DNA from: Megascapheus bottae
Taxonomy: Eukaryota; Chordata; Mammalia; Rodentia; Geomyidae
Reading direction: 5' to 3'
DNA: 64,000 bases
NCBI GenBank assembly: GCA_024803745.1
Contig: JANJXV010000010.1
Span: 28,200,525-28,264,524 of the forward strand
Numbering within the stretch: the stretch's first letter is position 1; each line of letters begins with the position of its first letter. A program made the position numbers and the translations under genes. Positions 35,033 through 47,592 of the stretch are shown in pieces. Below the pieces are notes generated by a model that worked only from the letters and a program-made list of their open reading frames with translations, made no database searches and had not been told where the DNA came from.

Positions 35033-36504
35033 GCTATATCAAACAGTTTTTAAGTAAAAATTATTTCCTCTTCCAAGTTTGAGTGGGATAGTAAAAATTC
35101 ATTGCCATTAGCAAAAATGGGGTGAGAAATTACCGACATATAACTGTCCACACTCAGTCATTTGTGCTCTTTGAGGTTTCAGTAACTTGCAGTTAACTAG
35201 CATCAGAGACTGTTACATGAATAATAACCAAAGTAAACAATGCAACAGTTTTAAACTTTACACCTTTCCTGACCATGTGATTAAAGATAGGGCTGTTTAC
35301 TTGGTTATACCTGGGATATGATTTGTATTTTCAGTGCCTTTCATTGAAGAGACTGTCTTCTCATCATGTCATTTTTAGTTGATGATATATTAGTGGAATC
35401 TCTATTCTGATGCATATTTTTCTCTGTTCTTATACCATCATCATAATATTTTCAAGTATTTTAATACACAATGTAGCTCTAAGTTTAATTATGACTAGTA
35501 ATACAGCAAGTATTTTATTATTAAAATGGAAAACATGGTGTCTCATATAACATTTAACCTGAGTGTAATTAACATTTCTGCTACATACCTTAAAACTCTG
35601 GGATATGAATTAACTTGCCTAAGAAATGCTATTAATATAGAAGTAATTTTTTCTTTTTTAGAATCAGTGAGCTTCACAATTTGACCATATTTAATGTTAC
35701 AAAAGGAAAATATTTTAATACTAGTGCATAAATGATTAGATCCTCAGAAATCTTCTAATACTGTTTATTCAGAATCTAACACTGAAGAGGGAAGGGATGG
35801 CATAAAAAGAAGTCTTCAGAAGTATTGTGAATTAAGGGTAAGAATATGTCCTGATTATTGATGCAAACAGCATTTGGAGTGTAAAAATATGACATATGTA
35901 TCACTTAACTTTCCCTGAGAAATGAAACCAGAATAATCGACAGATAAACAGAAGGCTTGACAGAGACTGATTTTAGGAACTGACTCTCATCCTTATGAAG
36001 GTTGATTGCAAAATGGATCAATAGGTTGAAAATCAGGCAAGAGGTGGTTCTGAGAATCCAAGTGAAGATCAATGTGTTGGAAGGTCAGGGAGGACTTTAT
36101 TTTCTTCTTGAATCAAACTTCCTTCCCTTTAGAAAACCTGTCATTCTCATACTTCCAACTGACCATATCAGGACATCTACAATTTAGAGGGAATCTAGCT
36201 TTGTGCTTTTAATATTAATTGCATGTAAATATATCTATATGGCCTATCTAGAACAGTATTTGCCCAAACAAATGGTCACCACTGAGCAGCCAAGTTAACA
36301 AATAGAATTAACCAGAATTTGTAATATGTGTATTTTCATAACCTAGAAATACTTAACTTTTCTGAAACTTTCTGAAATCATTTTGCATCAGTATTGCATG
36401 GTTCTTGACCCAGGCATCCCAGGAATATTGGAGGAATATGTGAAATAACACACATGTTAATCCTAGCATGTAATCATTTATGTTCATCCTAGCATGTAAT
36501 CAAT

Positions 36505-36510
<6 letters not shown>

Positions 36511-36567
<57 letters not shown>
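36511..36567. repeat. (TG)n microsatellite
   Basis: An uninterrupted TG run of about 28 units. Confidence 0.97.
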
Positions 36568-36569
<2 letters not shown>

Positions 36570-36819
36570 CTGTGTCTGTGTTTGGTTTCTTAATTCCTCA
36601 CTATTGCATTAATATCTAATTCCCACTCATTTGTTTCATACTATATGTCATAATCGTTTTTGCCTTACGAGTCCTCAGTTCTTCTATGTGGAAATTGCTC
36701 CTCTGTTCCCTGTAAGCTGTGGTATTTATTAACAAAGTATGCCATCAGATCAAGCATTATCTCTGCATTTATAAAACTTTCAGATTATCTCTTTGTTGGT
36801 TTGTCTGTTTTGTTTTGCT

Positions 36820-36926
36820 TTTGTTTTTTGCTGATCCTGAGGCTTGAACTCAGGACCTGGGCACTATTCCTAAGGCTCCTTGTGCTCAAAGCACAGCACC
36901 TCTTCTGGCTTTTTCAGAGTAGTTAG
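36820..36926 (-). mobile_element. 7SL-Geo SINE, right (Geo) half, split by L1
   Basis: Minus-strand Geo half: tttgctgatcctgaggcttg, aactcaggacctgggcacta, ctggctttttcagagtagtt, ending in the linker (gttagttag). Its 7SL half lies beyond the L1, at 37785-37870. Confidence 0.75.
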
Positions 36927-37779
36927 TTAGAATGGCCATTATCAAGAAATCTACTAACAGATGCTGGGTATGTAGCCAAGAGGGATCACTATTGCACTGT
37001 TGGTGGAAGTAAAAACTCATTCGACCACTATGGAAAGCAGGTGGTTCCTCAAAAGACTAAACATAGAGCTCCCTATGACCCATCAATTCCACTCCTTGGC
37101 ATGTACCCAATCGTCCAGAAACAAGGAAATACTAAAGCCACTAGCACAACGATGTTCATTGCAGCACTATTTACCATAGTGAAGATATGGAACCAACCCA
37201 GATGCCCTTCAGTAAATTACTGGATCACTAAGATGTGCTATTTATACACACTTTCTGCCATCAGAAAAAATGACATTGCCCTATTTGTAAGGAAATGGAA
37301 AGACTTGGAAAAAATCATACTAAATGAAGTAAGCCAGACTCAAAAGAATATAGGCTCAATGGTTTCCCTCATTTGTCATAATTAGTATAACTTGGACTCT
37401 GATAGCAGAGAGGCAAAACCTACATACATAAGGCCATATAGGCTGAGGCTAAATGAAAGGACCTCCAGTATATGGAAGCAAGAGCCATATAATGTGTGAT
37501 TGTTGTTCTTAATGTACTATGTTATTTCTCATCTCTTTTGTTGTCCCTTGGTTATTCTCCTATTATTATAGTATCTTACCTTATTATCTGGTATATGGTA
37601 TATATGTTTATTTGTTTATTTGAAACAGGATAGGGAAGGGGGAAAACAAGATGATGGAAGCGGTTAGGGGAGGGAAATATGGACAAAAGCATGAGAAGGG
37701 GTATCCATCTTCGTGAAGTAATGTATCTTCTGTCTGGCGAATATAACAGTAACCCTCCTATTAATTATAATAAAAAAAG
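36927..37779 (+). mobile_element. L1, 5'-truncated, inserted in a SINE
   Basis: It starts in the ORF2 C-terminus (agaatggccattatcaagaa) just before the Cys-rich segment and runs through the ORF2 end (37041-37385 open: LGMYPIVQKQGNTKATST, IWNQPRCPSVNYW, SQTQKNIGSMVSLICHN, stop) and the 3' UTR to an A-run at 37772-37779. No clear TSD can be drawn. Confidence 0.88.
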
Positions 37780-37784
37780 AATCT

Positions 37785-37870
37785 CTTTTCTGCCTGGGAG
37801 GGCTTTGAACTGCAATCCTCTGATCTCAGCCTCCTCGGTAGCTAGGAATACAGGGTGAACTACTGGTGCC
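37785..37870 (-). mobile_element. 7SL-Geo SINE, left (7SL) half, split by L1
   Basis: Minus-strand 7SL-like monomer: plus strand reads tgcctgggagggctttgaac, gatctcagcctcctcggtag, ctaggaatacaggg. It continues the linker that stops at 36926, so both parts were one element before the L1 entered. Confidence 0.78.
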
Positions 37871-39057
37871 CTCTGATGTTAACTGCAAAAGAATATTTTC
37901 TGTTAACATGGTACTATTTATAAAGCCAACAACAACAACAATAAAAACAACAACAACAACAAATAAGCCAAACAATTCTCACATTTATATTGATGGTAAT
38001 CACTCAATGCTGAACCATCCACGTTTACTTGTCCCGTTGCTATGGTGACCAAAGTCACATTTGTACAAAAAGAAAATGCTATTCAGGAAATCGAATTTAT
38101 GTCTTGAGTTCCAATGCACTGACCAGGATTAGTACTATTGAATTACTTCCTCCAGTCAGGGCACCCCTGGGTATAAATATGTATGCATATGATGACTAAA
38201 TTAAACTTTTCATAATAGTTATGCTCTAAATGCAACTGTTTAAGATGGCGACTGTTTCATGTTCCTAGTTACAGTATATTACCGTCATCTCCATGTTCAT
38301 GGAGATCTAAATAAAAACAGTATTTAATAGACATGTTACACATATTTGCATAATCCATTTACATATCCCATTGATTATTTGTACTCAGAATTAATTTACA
38401 TGTGACCAGTCTTCTGTGACTGATTGAGATGGGCTATAATGGAGCATTCTTGCCAAGACTTCTCCCGGGCTCCACCAGCCTCTTCCAAATCAGTCTTTTT
38501 ATATTAGTAGTCAAGAGGGACTTCAGCTGTGCAACTGAATTTTTTTAAACTCCATCCTGGCATCAAAATAGAGGATTAGAATATCAAAAACTTGAGAAAT
38601 GTAGATATTTCAATTGCAATTAAATATCTGTAAACACATTGATATTTCTTAGACTGAGAGTATTTACATTACACACAAAACAAATGCATCTAAATGAAGA
38701 AACACATATTTTAGGTGTTTTATTAGGATATTATTTTAATTTGCCTCCTTAAAATGGAATTTTTCCATCTCAGCAAATATATGCCAATGTAGCTTGTTAT
38801 TGAATTAGAAATTTCATCATGTTATACTTTTTTTTCCCTTCTACTAATGGTGGCCAGTGAAAACATGTCTATGACCTACAGAGGTCAGGTTACATTTTCC
38901 CTAGTGTATTACTTTTTATTTTTAATGTTGTACTTACAGAAAGCTGACCTTTTTCCCAAAGCTATTATGAATGGTATGTCTCATCTAAATATTGGAAGAT
39001 GAAGTATGTAATTCAAATGTTACCTCAAAACAGGTTTACAAGTGTTCAATCAAGTTG
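37871..39057. other. Unique DNA, no gene seen
   Basis: Contains a (CAA)n run at about 37926-37963. 38390-38550 is less AT-rich and is a candidate noncoding element. No exon recognised. Confidence 0.5.
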
Positions 39058-39256
39058 ACAGCCAGTGGCTAGTACCTGCAATCCTAGCTATTTAGGAGGC
39101 TAAGAGCTGAGGATCTCAGTTCAAAGCCAGTTGGGGGACTAAAGTCCATGAGACATTTATCTCCAATTAATCACCAGGAAACTGGAAGTGATGCTGTAGC
39201 TCTAACTTTAGCTGAAGAGCCCAGGCGCAGTATTCAAGCACCATGTCTGACAAAAA
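39058..39256 (+). mobile_element. 7SL/B1-like + Geo dimeric SINE
   Basis: Left 7SL-like monomer (gtacctgcaatcctagctat, aggaggctaagagctgagga), linker (atctccaattaatcaccagg) and a shortened Geo monomer (agctgaagagcccaggcg, attcaagcacc). Some of the Geo A-box region is deleted. Confidence 0.82.
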
Positions 39257-39600
39257 TATGTGAGGAAAAATACATCAAAATAGTGAATACAGTCATGTAA
39301 TTTACTTATTTTTCAAATCCTCTCTAAATTTACATTTCTATTGAAATGTATAGTTATTCTACAATATATTGAAACGAGTTATTTCAAGTAATAAAAAATG
39401 TTTTTGACACCTCTATCGACATTCTACTTTATTTTATTCCCACAAATCACACAAAAATTAAAAAAATAAAATTAAGTACAATGAAAATAATTTTATCAGC
39501 TCAGATATAAAAACTTTTATCACTAGCTTTTAAATCTTATAAGAATTTATTTAAAATTATTGATGAGTGATCTTATTAATTATATTTTATTTAAATTAAG

Positions 39601-39627
39601 ATATATATATATATATATATATATATA
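39601..39627. repeat. (AT)n microsatellite
   Basis: About 13 AT units. Confidence 0.95.
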
Positions 39628-39726
39628 GTGGCAACCTCTTCCATGAATAAAATTAGCTTCATATAAGGAAAACTGTCTCTGCTAAGTAAAAAAAAAATAT
39701 CTGTGCCTAGTTATGTTGATTTTATT

Positions 39727-39925
39727 TATTTATTTTTTTTGCCAGTCCTGGGCTTGAGCTCAGGGCCTGAGCACTGTCCTTGGACTTTCTCAAGGCTAGA
39801 GCTGTACCACTTGAGCCTCAGCATCATTTCCACCTTTTTTCTATGTATGTGGTACCAAGGAATCGAACCCGGGTCTTCATTCATGCTAGGCAAGCATGCT
39901 ACCACTAGGCCAAACTCCCAGCCCA
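39727..39925 (-). mobile_element. IDL-Geo SINE, full length, young subfamily
   Basis: A minus-strand dimer with a perfect 19-bp TSD, tagttatgttgattttatt, at 39708-39726 and 39926-39944. The core is close to identical to the copies at 9.8, 57.5 and 62.0 kb. Confidence 0.94.
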
Positions 39926-39944
39926 TAGTTATGTTGATTTTATT

Positions 39945-41499
39945 AGTGATTTTTTTTCATTAAGAGGTCTTTGATTATTAATTTTCTGAGTTAACAAAAA
40001 TTGAAAAATGGCAAATGATATGTAGAACTTGAAGAAAAAATTACTATGTATATTTTGGCTCTGCATATCTCTGAAAAAAATCTTAGTATTTGTTTTATAC
40101 ATTTGTACTAAGAAGAAAAACCTTACTATAAAAGTTCACAGAATTTCAGTATTTCAATCACCACTGAAATACAATTTTCTTTAAATTGTTAGAATAAATG
40201 AACTTTGAATGACATCACTACTCACCTTCATCCACAAGGCGAGAAAGACATTGGGCAACTTATCAAAGATTTCCTTGCAAGTAGATGGAAAGGAACAGTA
40301 CAGGTATTAGTGTTTGTAAGCGATGAGAATGTGAAGGAAGTTGGAGAATCTTAGAATCCCTGACCACAGAAGGAAAAGAAATGATTATATTATCATAAAA
40401 CTCCAAAAATTAGCTATTTTCACCAGTGTTCGAACTTTGTTAAATCCCCATTCCAAATTGTCTATATTGAAAATAATCCTTTTCAATATAGTATTCAGCA
40501 TCATGTTCAGAAAACTTGGAATATGGCAGATGTAATAAATATATATTGTCTCTGCTAGTTAAATGAAAATGGTGATTAGCTGTATAATAATCTGAAAGTT
40601 TCAAAAAGCCCAGCAGGCAATTTAATAAGATGCCATTGTTTTCTGCTAGGTCTTTGTGTTGAAAACCAGGACTCTGCTCCCAATGGAGAAACAGGGAATG
40701 AAGTGTGGTTGATTTAAAAGATTATGTACTGAAAATTGCTTTTCATCTTACTTTCTCTCTTGCAGACTTAAGAAAAAAGCTGATTAAAATTAAAAAATGC
40801 AAAACTGCAAATTTAGCGGAATGAAGTCCTTTGAAGATCAGGATTCAGCATGTTAAAACAATCAGTTTTCAAGAGATTATCTTCTAGCCACTAGTTCAAA
40901 TTCTGCCAGCTGAGGATTAATTAGATGTTACTAGGGACTGTTCATTTCCTAGCTGAGAAACAATGCAGTGTTCAATATTCTTTGAGCAAGCATTTGCAAA
41001 AATACTGTCAATACCTATATTCTGGCATAGACTCAGATGAGATCAGAAAATTTTCATAGTGAATAGCATTTCTTTCAGAGGTCACTTGAAGACAATCAAT
41101 GACATTGTTGGTTTTGACAACATTTTTGGATAGAAAGAACCAATGTTGTCCAGGAGTGAACTGGCTATCCAGCCATCTGTTCTCATAGACATGTGCTGGC
41201 TCCAATTTCCTACAACACATTTAATTCCCATATGCGTCCTTGAAAACAGGTTCCTGATATGCACAGAAGCCCAGGGAGGAACTAATGTATATTTGATAAG
41301 TAAAACAAACATCTTTCTTCTCAAGGGACAATCCTTTGAGATTGCCTGTGGGTAGTGGGAATGTTGTGCATCAAATCTCTGTGTGCATTGGCAGGAAAGA
41401 GTTGCTAGGATCAGTTAATGACACACTCTACAAAGGAAAGCTCAGTCACAATCTTGCCTTATGGTTATGTTTTTAGTGGAGATGTTTTTTTAATTTTAC
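39945..41499. other. Unique DNA, no gene seen
   Basis: No exon or repeat recognised. Open frames of 60-80 codons at 40341-40535 and 41008-41355 lie on both strands of one another and have no motif. 40850-40970 is a candidate noncoding element. Confidence 0.5.
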
Positions 41500-41732
41500 T
41501 TTTTTTCTGTCATGGGGCTTGAACTCAGGGTCTGGGCGCTATCCCTGAGCTTTTCTACTCAAGGCTAGCTCTCTACCAGTTTAAGTCACATGTAGCCCCA
41601 TGTCCAGTCTTCTGGTTGTTAATTGCAGCAAGAAAGTCACAGACTTTCCTTCCTGGGTTGACTTTGCAGTGTCATCCTCAGATTTCAGTCTGACGGAACA
41701 GCTGAGAATATAGTGTGAGCCACCAGTACCCT
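41500..41732 (-). mobile_element. 7SL/B1-like + Geo dimeric SINE, diverged
   Basis: Minus strand: 7SL half at right (gtgagccaccagtaccctg), linker (ttgttaattgcagcaag), Geo half at left (ggggcttgaactcagggtct), T-run at 41500-41507. Confidence 0.8.
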
Positions 41733-41781
41733 GTTAGTGAGAATCTGTTTAATTTAATGTTATTGTCAAAGTGATGTACAG

Positions 41782-41971
41782 GGCCGGGAGTTTGGCCTAG
41801 TGGTTAAAGTGCTTGCCTAGCATGCACGAGGATCCGGGTTCTATTCCTTGGTACCACATACATAGAAAAAAGCCGAAAGTGGTGATGAGGCTCAAGTGGT
41901 AGAGCTCTAGCCTTGAGAAAGTCCAAGGACAGTGCTCAGGCCCTGAGCTCAAGCCCAGGACTGGCCAAAAA
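41782..41971 (+). mobile_element. IDL-Geo SINE, full length
   Basis: A well-preserved plus-strand copy that shows the element's layout. ID-like monomer: A box tggcctagtgg (41793-41803), B box gggttctattcc (41837-41848). Middle: accacatacatagaaaaaag. Geo monomer: A-box-like aggctcaagtgg (41888-41899), B-box-like gagctcaagccc (41945-41956), then the A-tail. A 14-bp TSD, aaagtgatgtacag, lies at 41768-41781 and 41972-41985. Confidence 0.95.
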
Positions 41972-42533
41972 AAAGTGATGTACAGTTATATATGTAGGGT
42001 ACAATGTTTGCCAAATAATGTAAGGGGGTTGCATATTGACATATTTCACATCTCCTGTAGTACAAATGATAAGCAAGCCTCATTGCTTGCTTGAAAACTG
42101 AACTTAAAACAATGAATCGTAATTGAAATTAGCTTCTCCAGTTCTCTTTCCCCCATATTCACTGTATTTGGTGAGGTATTCTGTGATTGTCTAGTGCTTT
42201 AGAAGAACCACAAATGATTTGTGAGAGTGTCCTACTCTCATTTTAAATTTCCCTTTTTTAATATATATTTTCTTTACTTGCCTATTTTAAGTGCAAGTTG
42301 ATTATAGTTGACTTTGAAATGATTATGTATTTATCAACCTTTCTTAATGTCAGGAGTAGTTTTCACGAAGTAATATAGATTGATTGAAAGTTCCTAGCAA
42401 TTAGAACTTTGGAGTAATTAGTTCATTTGGTAAGTTAAGAGTTGTGAAGTCTCTGATAAGGAAAATAGGTACTTTTATGTGTTCCTGTGATGCGAATATA
42501 ACAAAATAATATACTCAAAATTTAACAAATTAG

Positions 42534-42713
42534 GGGCCGGAGTTTGTCCTAGTGGTAGAGTGCTTGCCTAGCATGTATGAAGACGCAGTTCGATTTCTTG
42601 GTACCACATACATAGAAAAAAGCTGGAAGTGGTACTGTGGCTCAAGTGGTAGAGCTCTTGCCTTGAGAGTGTTCAGGCCCTGAGTTCAAGCCCTACAACT
42701 GCCAAAAAAAGAG
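42534..42713 (+). mobile_element. IDL-Geo SINE, full length
   Basis: A plus-strand dimer with a 17-bp TSD, aaaatttaacaaattag (42517-42533) versus aaaatttaacaaactag (42714-42730), one difference. A deletion of about 15 bp in the Geo monomer removes the gaaagtccaagga segment. Confidence 0.93.
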
Positions 42714-42730
42714 AAAATTTAACAAACTAG

Positions 42731-44315
42731 AAGTTTTAGGATAAATATATGGTATATATAATCACTAACTCATCTTGAGTAGTGAATATTATGCTAGAAA
42801 AAAAAGTTCTACCACAAAGTAATGTTTTTTATCTCAAGTTTGTGAGGACTCACTAGAGCTTTGGGCTGATTCCATGATGAAGTTACAAGTTCCAGAAACC
42901 AATAAAAATTAGAATCCCTAAAAATAGTGTCAGTAATGAAAACTATGCTTTTCTTTATTATGTACATTTCATAGTGAATTTAATCACAGAGAACGCATTT
43001 TAGAGACTTTGGTCTTTCCTGATATTTTGTATGTTTAATACTCTATGAGGAAAGAAAATAATACCTTTAGTTAAGTTCTTTGAATAACTATATACTAAAT
43101 ATTTCAACATTGCTTAAAGAATACTGACTGTTACCCTTAGTCTCACACAGAAAACAGGGCAATCATTTAGGCAATAGTCATAATGATGGAGCTGATTCTT
43201 TCTATGATACATGCATAGATCAAAACACTACACTGTAGTGCATAAATATTATTTATTAATCAGAAATAACCATAGCTTGGAAAATAAGAATAAAATAAGG
43301 TTCAGGCAAGAACTTTTCACTCTAGCTTCTTGCACTTTGATTAAATGATGGTTTAATAATCTCTGTGAGAAAAGCCTTCAATTCCTATGGTCATATAAGC
43401 ATGTTTAGATTTTATGCTACTGCTTTGGATTCTTTACACAAGTGACAAAATTACATAAGGATGGAGGAAAGCTGGAAGAAAGTAAATACCTTGAGTTTAA
43501 TGACAGCAATGTAATAGAGTTTAAGGTTTGAAAAGGTGATGTTGGATTTATCAGCAATGAGAATAAATTCTTTTGACTTTTTATTTATGATAACCTTGAG
43601 AATTCAGAGCAGAAGAAAACATGTCACTGTTCAAGAATCCTTTATGAAAATTTAAGAATCCTTTTTTGGGTCGCATCACCATTTTATACGAATACTTATT
43701 TTTAATCTTTTCTTTCTGAGTCATGAACAATTTCTGTTGAATTTATCTAATTTTTGCATGACTTCTAGAGAAGGCGTCCATTGCACAAAGTTAGAAAGAA
43801 TAGTACAATTCATTAGCATGTGCATATCACTTAGCATATCTCTTATTAGTAGCTAGTTCTAACTGTATGGAATCAGAAAATTGTCAAGTCTTAGGCTACC
43901 TATCCCTGAATATTTAGACCTCTCTGGGTTTCAGTGAAGGTAACAGGAGAAAGTGAAATGTAATACGTGCCTACTAGGTTGTAATGCTGTGAGAGAAAAT
44001 GGTCAGAGTTTTGAATGGCACAGAGCAGTGCTAGAATGATTTTACTTCCATTAGCTTTCATAACTCCTTAGCTATTCTAGTTTCATAACTTCTTAGCAAA
44101 GGTTTTCCTTTGGTAAGCTTTCCTTGAAGCTATCAAAGTTGAATTTGGGAGCAGTGTACTCTCATGCAGTACCCTATATATAACAAAATTACAATCTAAG
44201 CAAATGAGATAACACCTGAGGAAAATGAAAAAGTATTGTGTGTGTACCTATCAGATGTGTTCATCTGATTTTACTTTTGAATCTTGTATCGAGATATCAC
44301 TTATCTGTTATCAGT
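42731..44315. other. Unique AT-rich DNA, no gene seen
   Basis: Nothing recognised in about 1.6 kb. Confidence 0.5.
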
Positions 44316-44387
44316 GGTGCTGGGCAACAATCACTGTGTTTGTATGGGTAATAGAAGTACTCTAACACTCAGCTTCAGCCCCAGCCC
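44316..44387 (-). mobile_element. Old ID-type SINE monomer
   Basis: Plus strand ggtgctgggcaacaatcac, gaagtactctaacactcag, cttcagccccagccc matches the reverse of a rodent ID element. Strongly diverged, no Geo half. Confidence 0.5.
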
Positions 44388-45303
44388 GCAAGTGTCTTAT
44401 TGAACATCACAACTGGAAAGTTATTCTGGGCCTCTCTTAAATATTGTGGTTAATGTAAATGTGTAATTTCCTTCAGCTGAATTAGACCTGATCCATGGCT
44501 TCTCCCAAAACTTTGAGAGGGACTGTCCCAAAATGACTTGCTAAAGTCAGTAACTCAAAGAATATTTAATAGGATAGAATGCTGCAAAAAGTAATGGAAA
44601 TACTTACTCATATTTTAGCAATGTTTAGTCCCTAAAAAATGAAACTGGATAGAGAATTTTCCAAATTTGACAATATTCTTAAATTACTAATGTGACATCA
44701 TGGAAATTTCCAAACTATCTATAACAACAAAATGAAAATAAATAATATTAGCTAGAGGGATAGATTACCTTACAATTCTTACTAGAATTGTTAACATACA
44801 TATATTGTTCTTAAATGAATCAAATGTAATATAGTCAAGACCTAACAGAAAGATCAGTATTGCAGATTTGTATCATGAATGGCCTTGAAATATGGAATAT
44901 ATCATTTGCAGGTGTTGTAACATGTGTGGGCAGTAATTTAATTTATAATGCTTCAAATAAAAGTGTATGCTGCTTTTGATTTTATGTTTGCAAATTGTTG
45001 TTAGTTTTTTCTTAAAAAGGGTTCAAGTCTGAAGAATGGAAAAAATGCTGTTGTGACCATTATTGGTGATGTGTTGATCATAATACAATTTTTTCAAGAT
45101 GAGAGGACATACATTGCTATTATAAAGGCAAAAATTATGAAGAGAAGAAAAATTCTAGAAAGAATTATATTACTCTTTTTCTGTGAAGAAGATTTTTAAC
45201 TAGAATGGTCAAATTGAATATGTTGTCTCAACTTAGCATATCTCATTATCATGTAAATTATACAGTAAATGAAAAGTAATTACTTGTTTCATAGGTTATA
45301 GAT
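44388..45303. other. Unique AT-rich DNA, no gene seen
   Basis: Nothing recognised. Confidence 0.5.
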
Positions 45304-45318
45304 TCTAGGATGCTTTTT

Positions 45319-45512
45319 TTTTTTTGCCAATCATGGGTATGAGCTCAAGGCCTGAGCACTGTCCTTAGACTTTTCTCAAGGCTAGAGCTCTACTACTTGA
45401 GCCACAGCACCACTTCCAGCTTTTTTCTATGTATGTGGTACCAAGGAATCGAACCCGGGTCTTAGTGCATGCTAGGGAAAGCACTCTACCACTAGGCCAA
45501 AATCCCGGCCCC
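45319..45512 (-). mobile_element. IDL-Geo SINE, full length
   Basis: A minus-strand dimer with a perfect 15-bp TSD, tctaggatgcttttt, at 45304-45318 and 45513-45527. Confidence 0.94.
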
Positions 45513-45527
45513 TCTAGGATGCTTTTT

Positions 45528-46148
45528 AAAGGCATTTTGTTTCATATTGTTGGGTGCTACACCAAAATAAAAATCATAAAGAAACCCTGAAGACACAAAG
45601 AAATGTTTAACATATGTATAGCGGCACGAATTATTTAATGGATTTTATACTACTACTAACTTCTATTATGGAAATGGCTTCAAATTTATAAATATTAGTA
45701 ATGTTTTAGTATTTTCTTTTTGTTCTATTTTAGTGTTTTCTATAGGAGAAAATAATTTTTGAGATTTTCTTCAACAATTGATATAAAATGAAAGTCACTT
45801 GTAACAATGAAAAAGTCATTTTCATTTTCCAAGTTTGAACTAATTTGACATGACTGAATATGAACAAGCATTATAATTTAAAGACAAAATATGAACGAGG
45901 GAGATAAGATACACTAATTGAATATTTTTGCATATATTGGAGTCTTGACTTTCTTTTACTATATTAACAATCATGAATTTTTAAAATTCAATATTAAGGA
46001 TCCTGTAGTTCCAAAATGTGTGCACCTTATCAAGTCATCAGCAAATATTTACTGAGTACCTGTGGATAGTTAATTATGTCCTTAGATGCTGTCCTGAAAA
46101 AGCTGATATGCTAAGAAAGATTCGTGTTCTTGGTTATGCTGGATGTTT
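45528..46148. other. Unique AT-rich DNA, no gene seen
   Basis: Nothing recognised. The 96-codon frame starting at 46018 is a chance fusion of flank with L1 sequence. Confidence 0.55.
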
Positions 46149-46166
46149 AAAAATTATACCAACTTT

Positions 46167-47574
46167 GGATCCTTCTTTGTCACCCTACACTAGAATTAAC
46201 TCCAAATGGATCAAAGACCTGGAGGTAAAAGCTGACACACTGAAAACTTATACAAGAAGGAGTAGGAGATACACTAGGCCTCCTTGGCACAGGTCAAAAC
46301 TTTCTTAATAAAGAACAAGAATCACAACAAATCAGAGAAAGCCTGGATAAGTGGGACTGCATTAAACTGCAGAGCTTTTGTATGGCAAAGGACAAAGCTA
46401 GTAAACTAATTAGGAAGCCTACAGAGTAGGAGAAGATCTTCACCAACCATACAACAGACAAAGGCCTCATATCTAAAATATATCAACAGCTGAAAAAATT
46501 GAACACTCCAAAACTAATCTCCAAAGTAACAACCATCCCATTAAAAAATGGGCCAAAGACTTAAAGAGAGTCTTCTCTGAAGAAGAAACAAAAATGGCCT
46601 ATAGACACATGAAGAAATGCTCAACATCTCTGGCCATAAAAGAAATGCAAATCAAAACAATGCTAAGATTCCACCTCACTCCAGTTAGAATGGCCAGGAT
46701 CAGGAAATCTAATAACAACAGATGCTGGAGGGGATGTAGCCAGGAGGGATCACTACTACACTGTTGGTGGGAGTGCAAACTCGTTCAACCACTATGGAAA
46801 GCAGTATGGCAGTGCCTCAAAAGGCTAAAGATAGAGCTTTCCTATGACCCAGCAATTCCACTACTTGGCATTTACCCAACCATCCAGAAACTAGGGCATA
46901 CTAAATCCACTAGCACATCAATGTTCATTGCAGCATTATTCACCATAGCAAAGATATGGAACCAACCTAGATGTCCCTCAGTTGATGAATGGATCCACAA
47001 GATGTGGTATTTATACACAATGGAATTCTATGCTGTTGTCAGAACAAAACGACAAAGCCCCATTTGTTAGGAAATGGAAAGACTTAGAAAAAAATCATAT
47101 TAAGTGAAGTAAGCCAGACTCAAAGGAACTTAGGCTCAATAGTTTCCCTCATTCATCATAACCAGTAGAAACCTTGGGCTCTAATAGCAAAGATTTGCAA
47201 TAGAGCAAAAACTTGATACATAAGGCCATATAGTATGAAGCTAATTGAATGGACCTCTAGGATATTGAAACAAAAGCCATATAAGGAATGATTGCTGTCC
47301 TTAATGTGCTATGTTATCTCTCATCTCTTTTGCTGTTCCTTTGTTATCTCGTATTGTCACAATATCTCACTTTGTTATCTGATATATTGGATACATTTGT
47401 ATTTGGTTACTTGAAATTGGACAGGGAAGGGGGAAAACCAAGAGGGGGGTGGGGGGGAGGGTAATGGGGACCAAGACATGTGGAAGGGTATCAATGTATG
47501 TGAATTAATGCACCTTCTATCTGGCAAATATCATGTAACCCTTTTATTAAATACAATAAAAAATATTAAAAAAT
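46167..47574 (+). mobile_element. L1, 5'-truncated, with TSD
   Basis: It contains the last part of ORF2 and the full 3' UTR with an A-rich tail. The TSD is 18 bp with one difference, aaaaattataccaacttt (46149-46166) versus aaaaattacaccaacttt (47575-47592). The left flank shares aacttt with L1, a likely microhomology at the 5' junction. ORF2 is open at 46594-47070 with an intact Cys-rich motif ([18 protein letters not shown]); frameshifts occur near 46245-46300 and 47045, and a TAG lies at about 46427. Confidence 0.93.
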
Positions 47575-47592
47575 AAAAATTACACCAACTTT

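Larger units (their letters stand above)
32745..36819. other. Unique AT-rich DNA with microsatellites, no gene seen
   Basis: No host exon recognised in about 4 kb. Contains the TCC/TTC tract (33.4-33.5 kb), a short TTTCT run (35.01 kb) and a long TG tract (36.5 kb). Part 34330-34660 has homeodomain-type TAATTA/TAATTG cores and a balanced composition and is a candidate noncoding element. Confidence 0.5.

Noticed and set aside
41793..41848. tRNA-like A and B boxes suggesting a tRNA gene
   Set aside because: They belong to a SINE with TSD and A-tail; no complete acceptor stem or cloverleaf is present.
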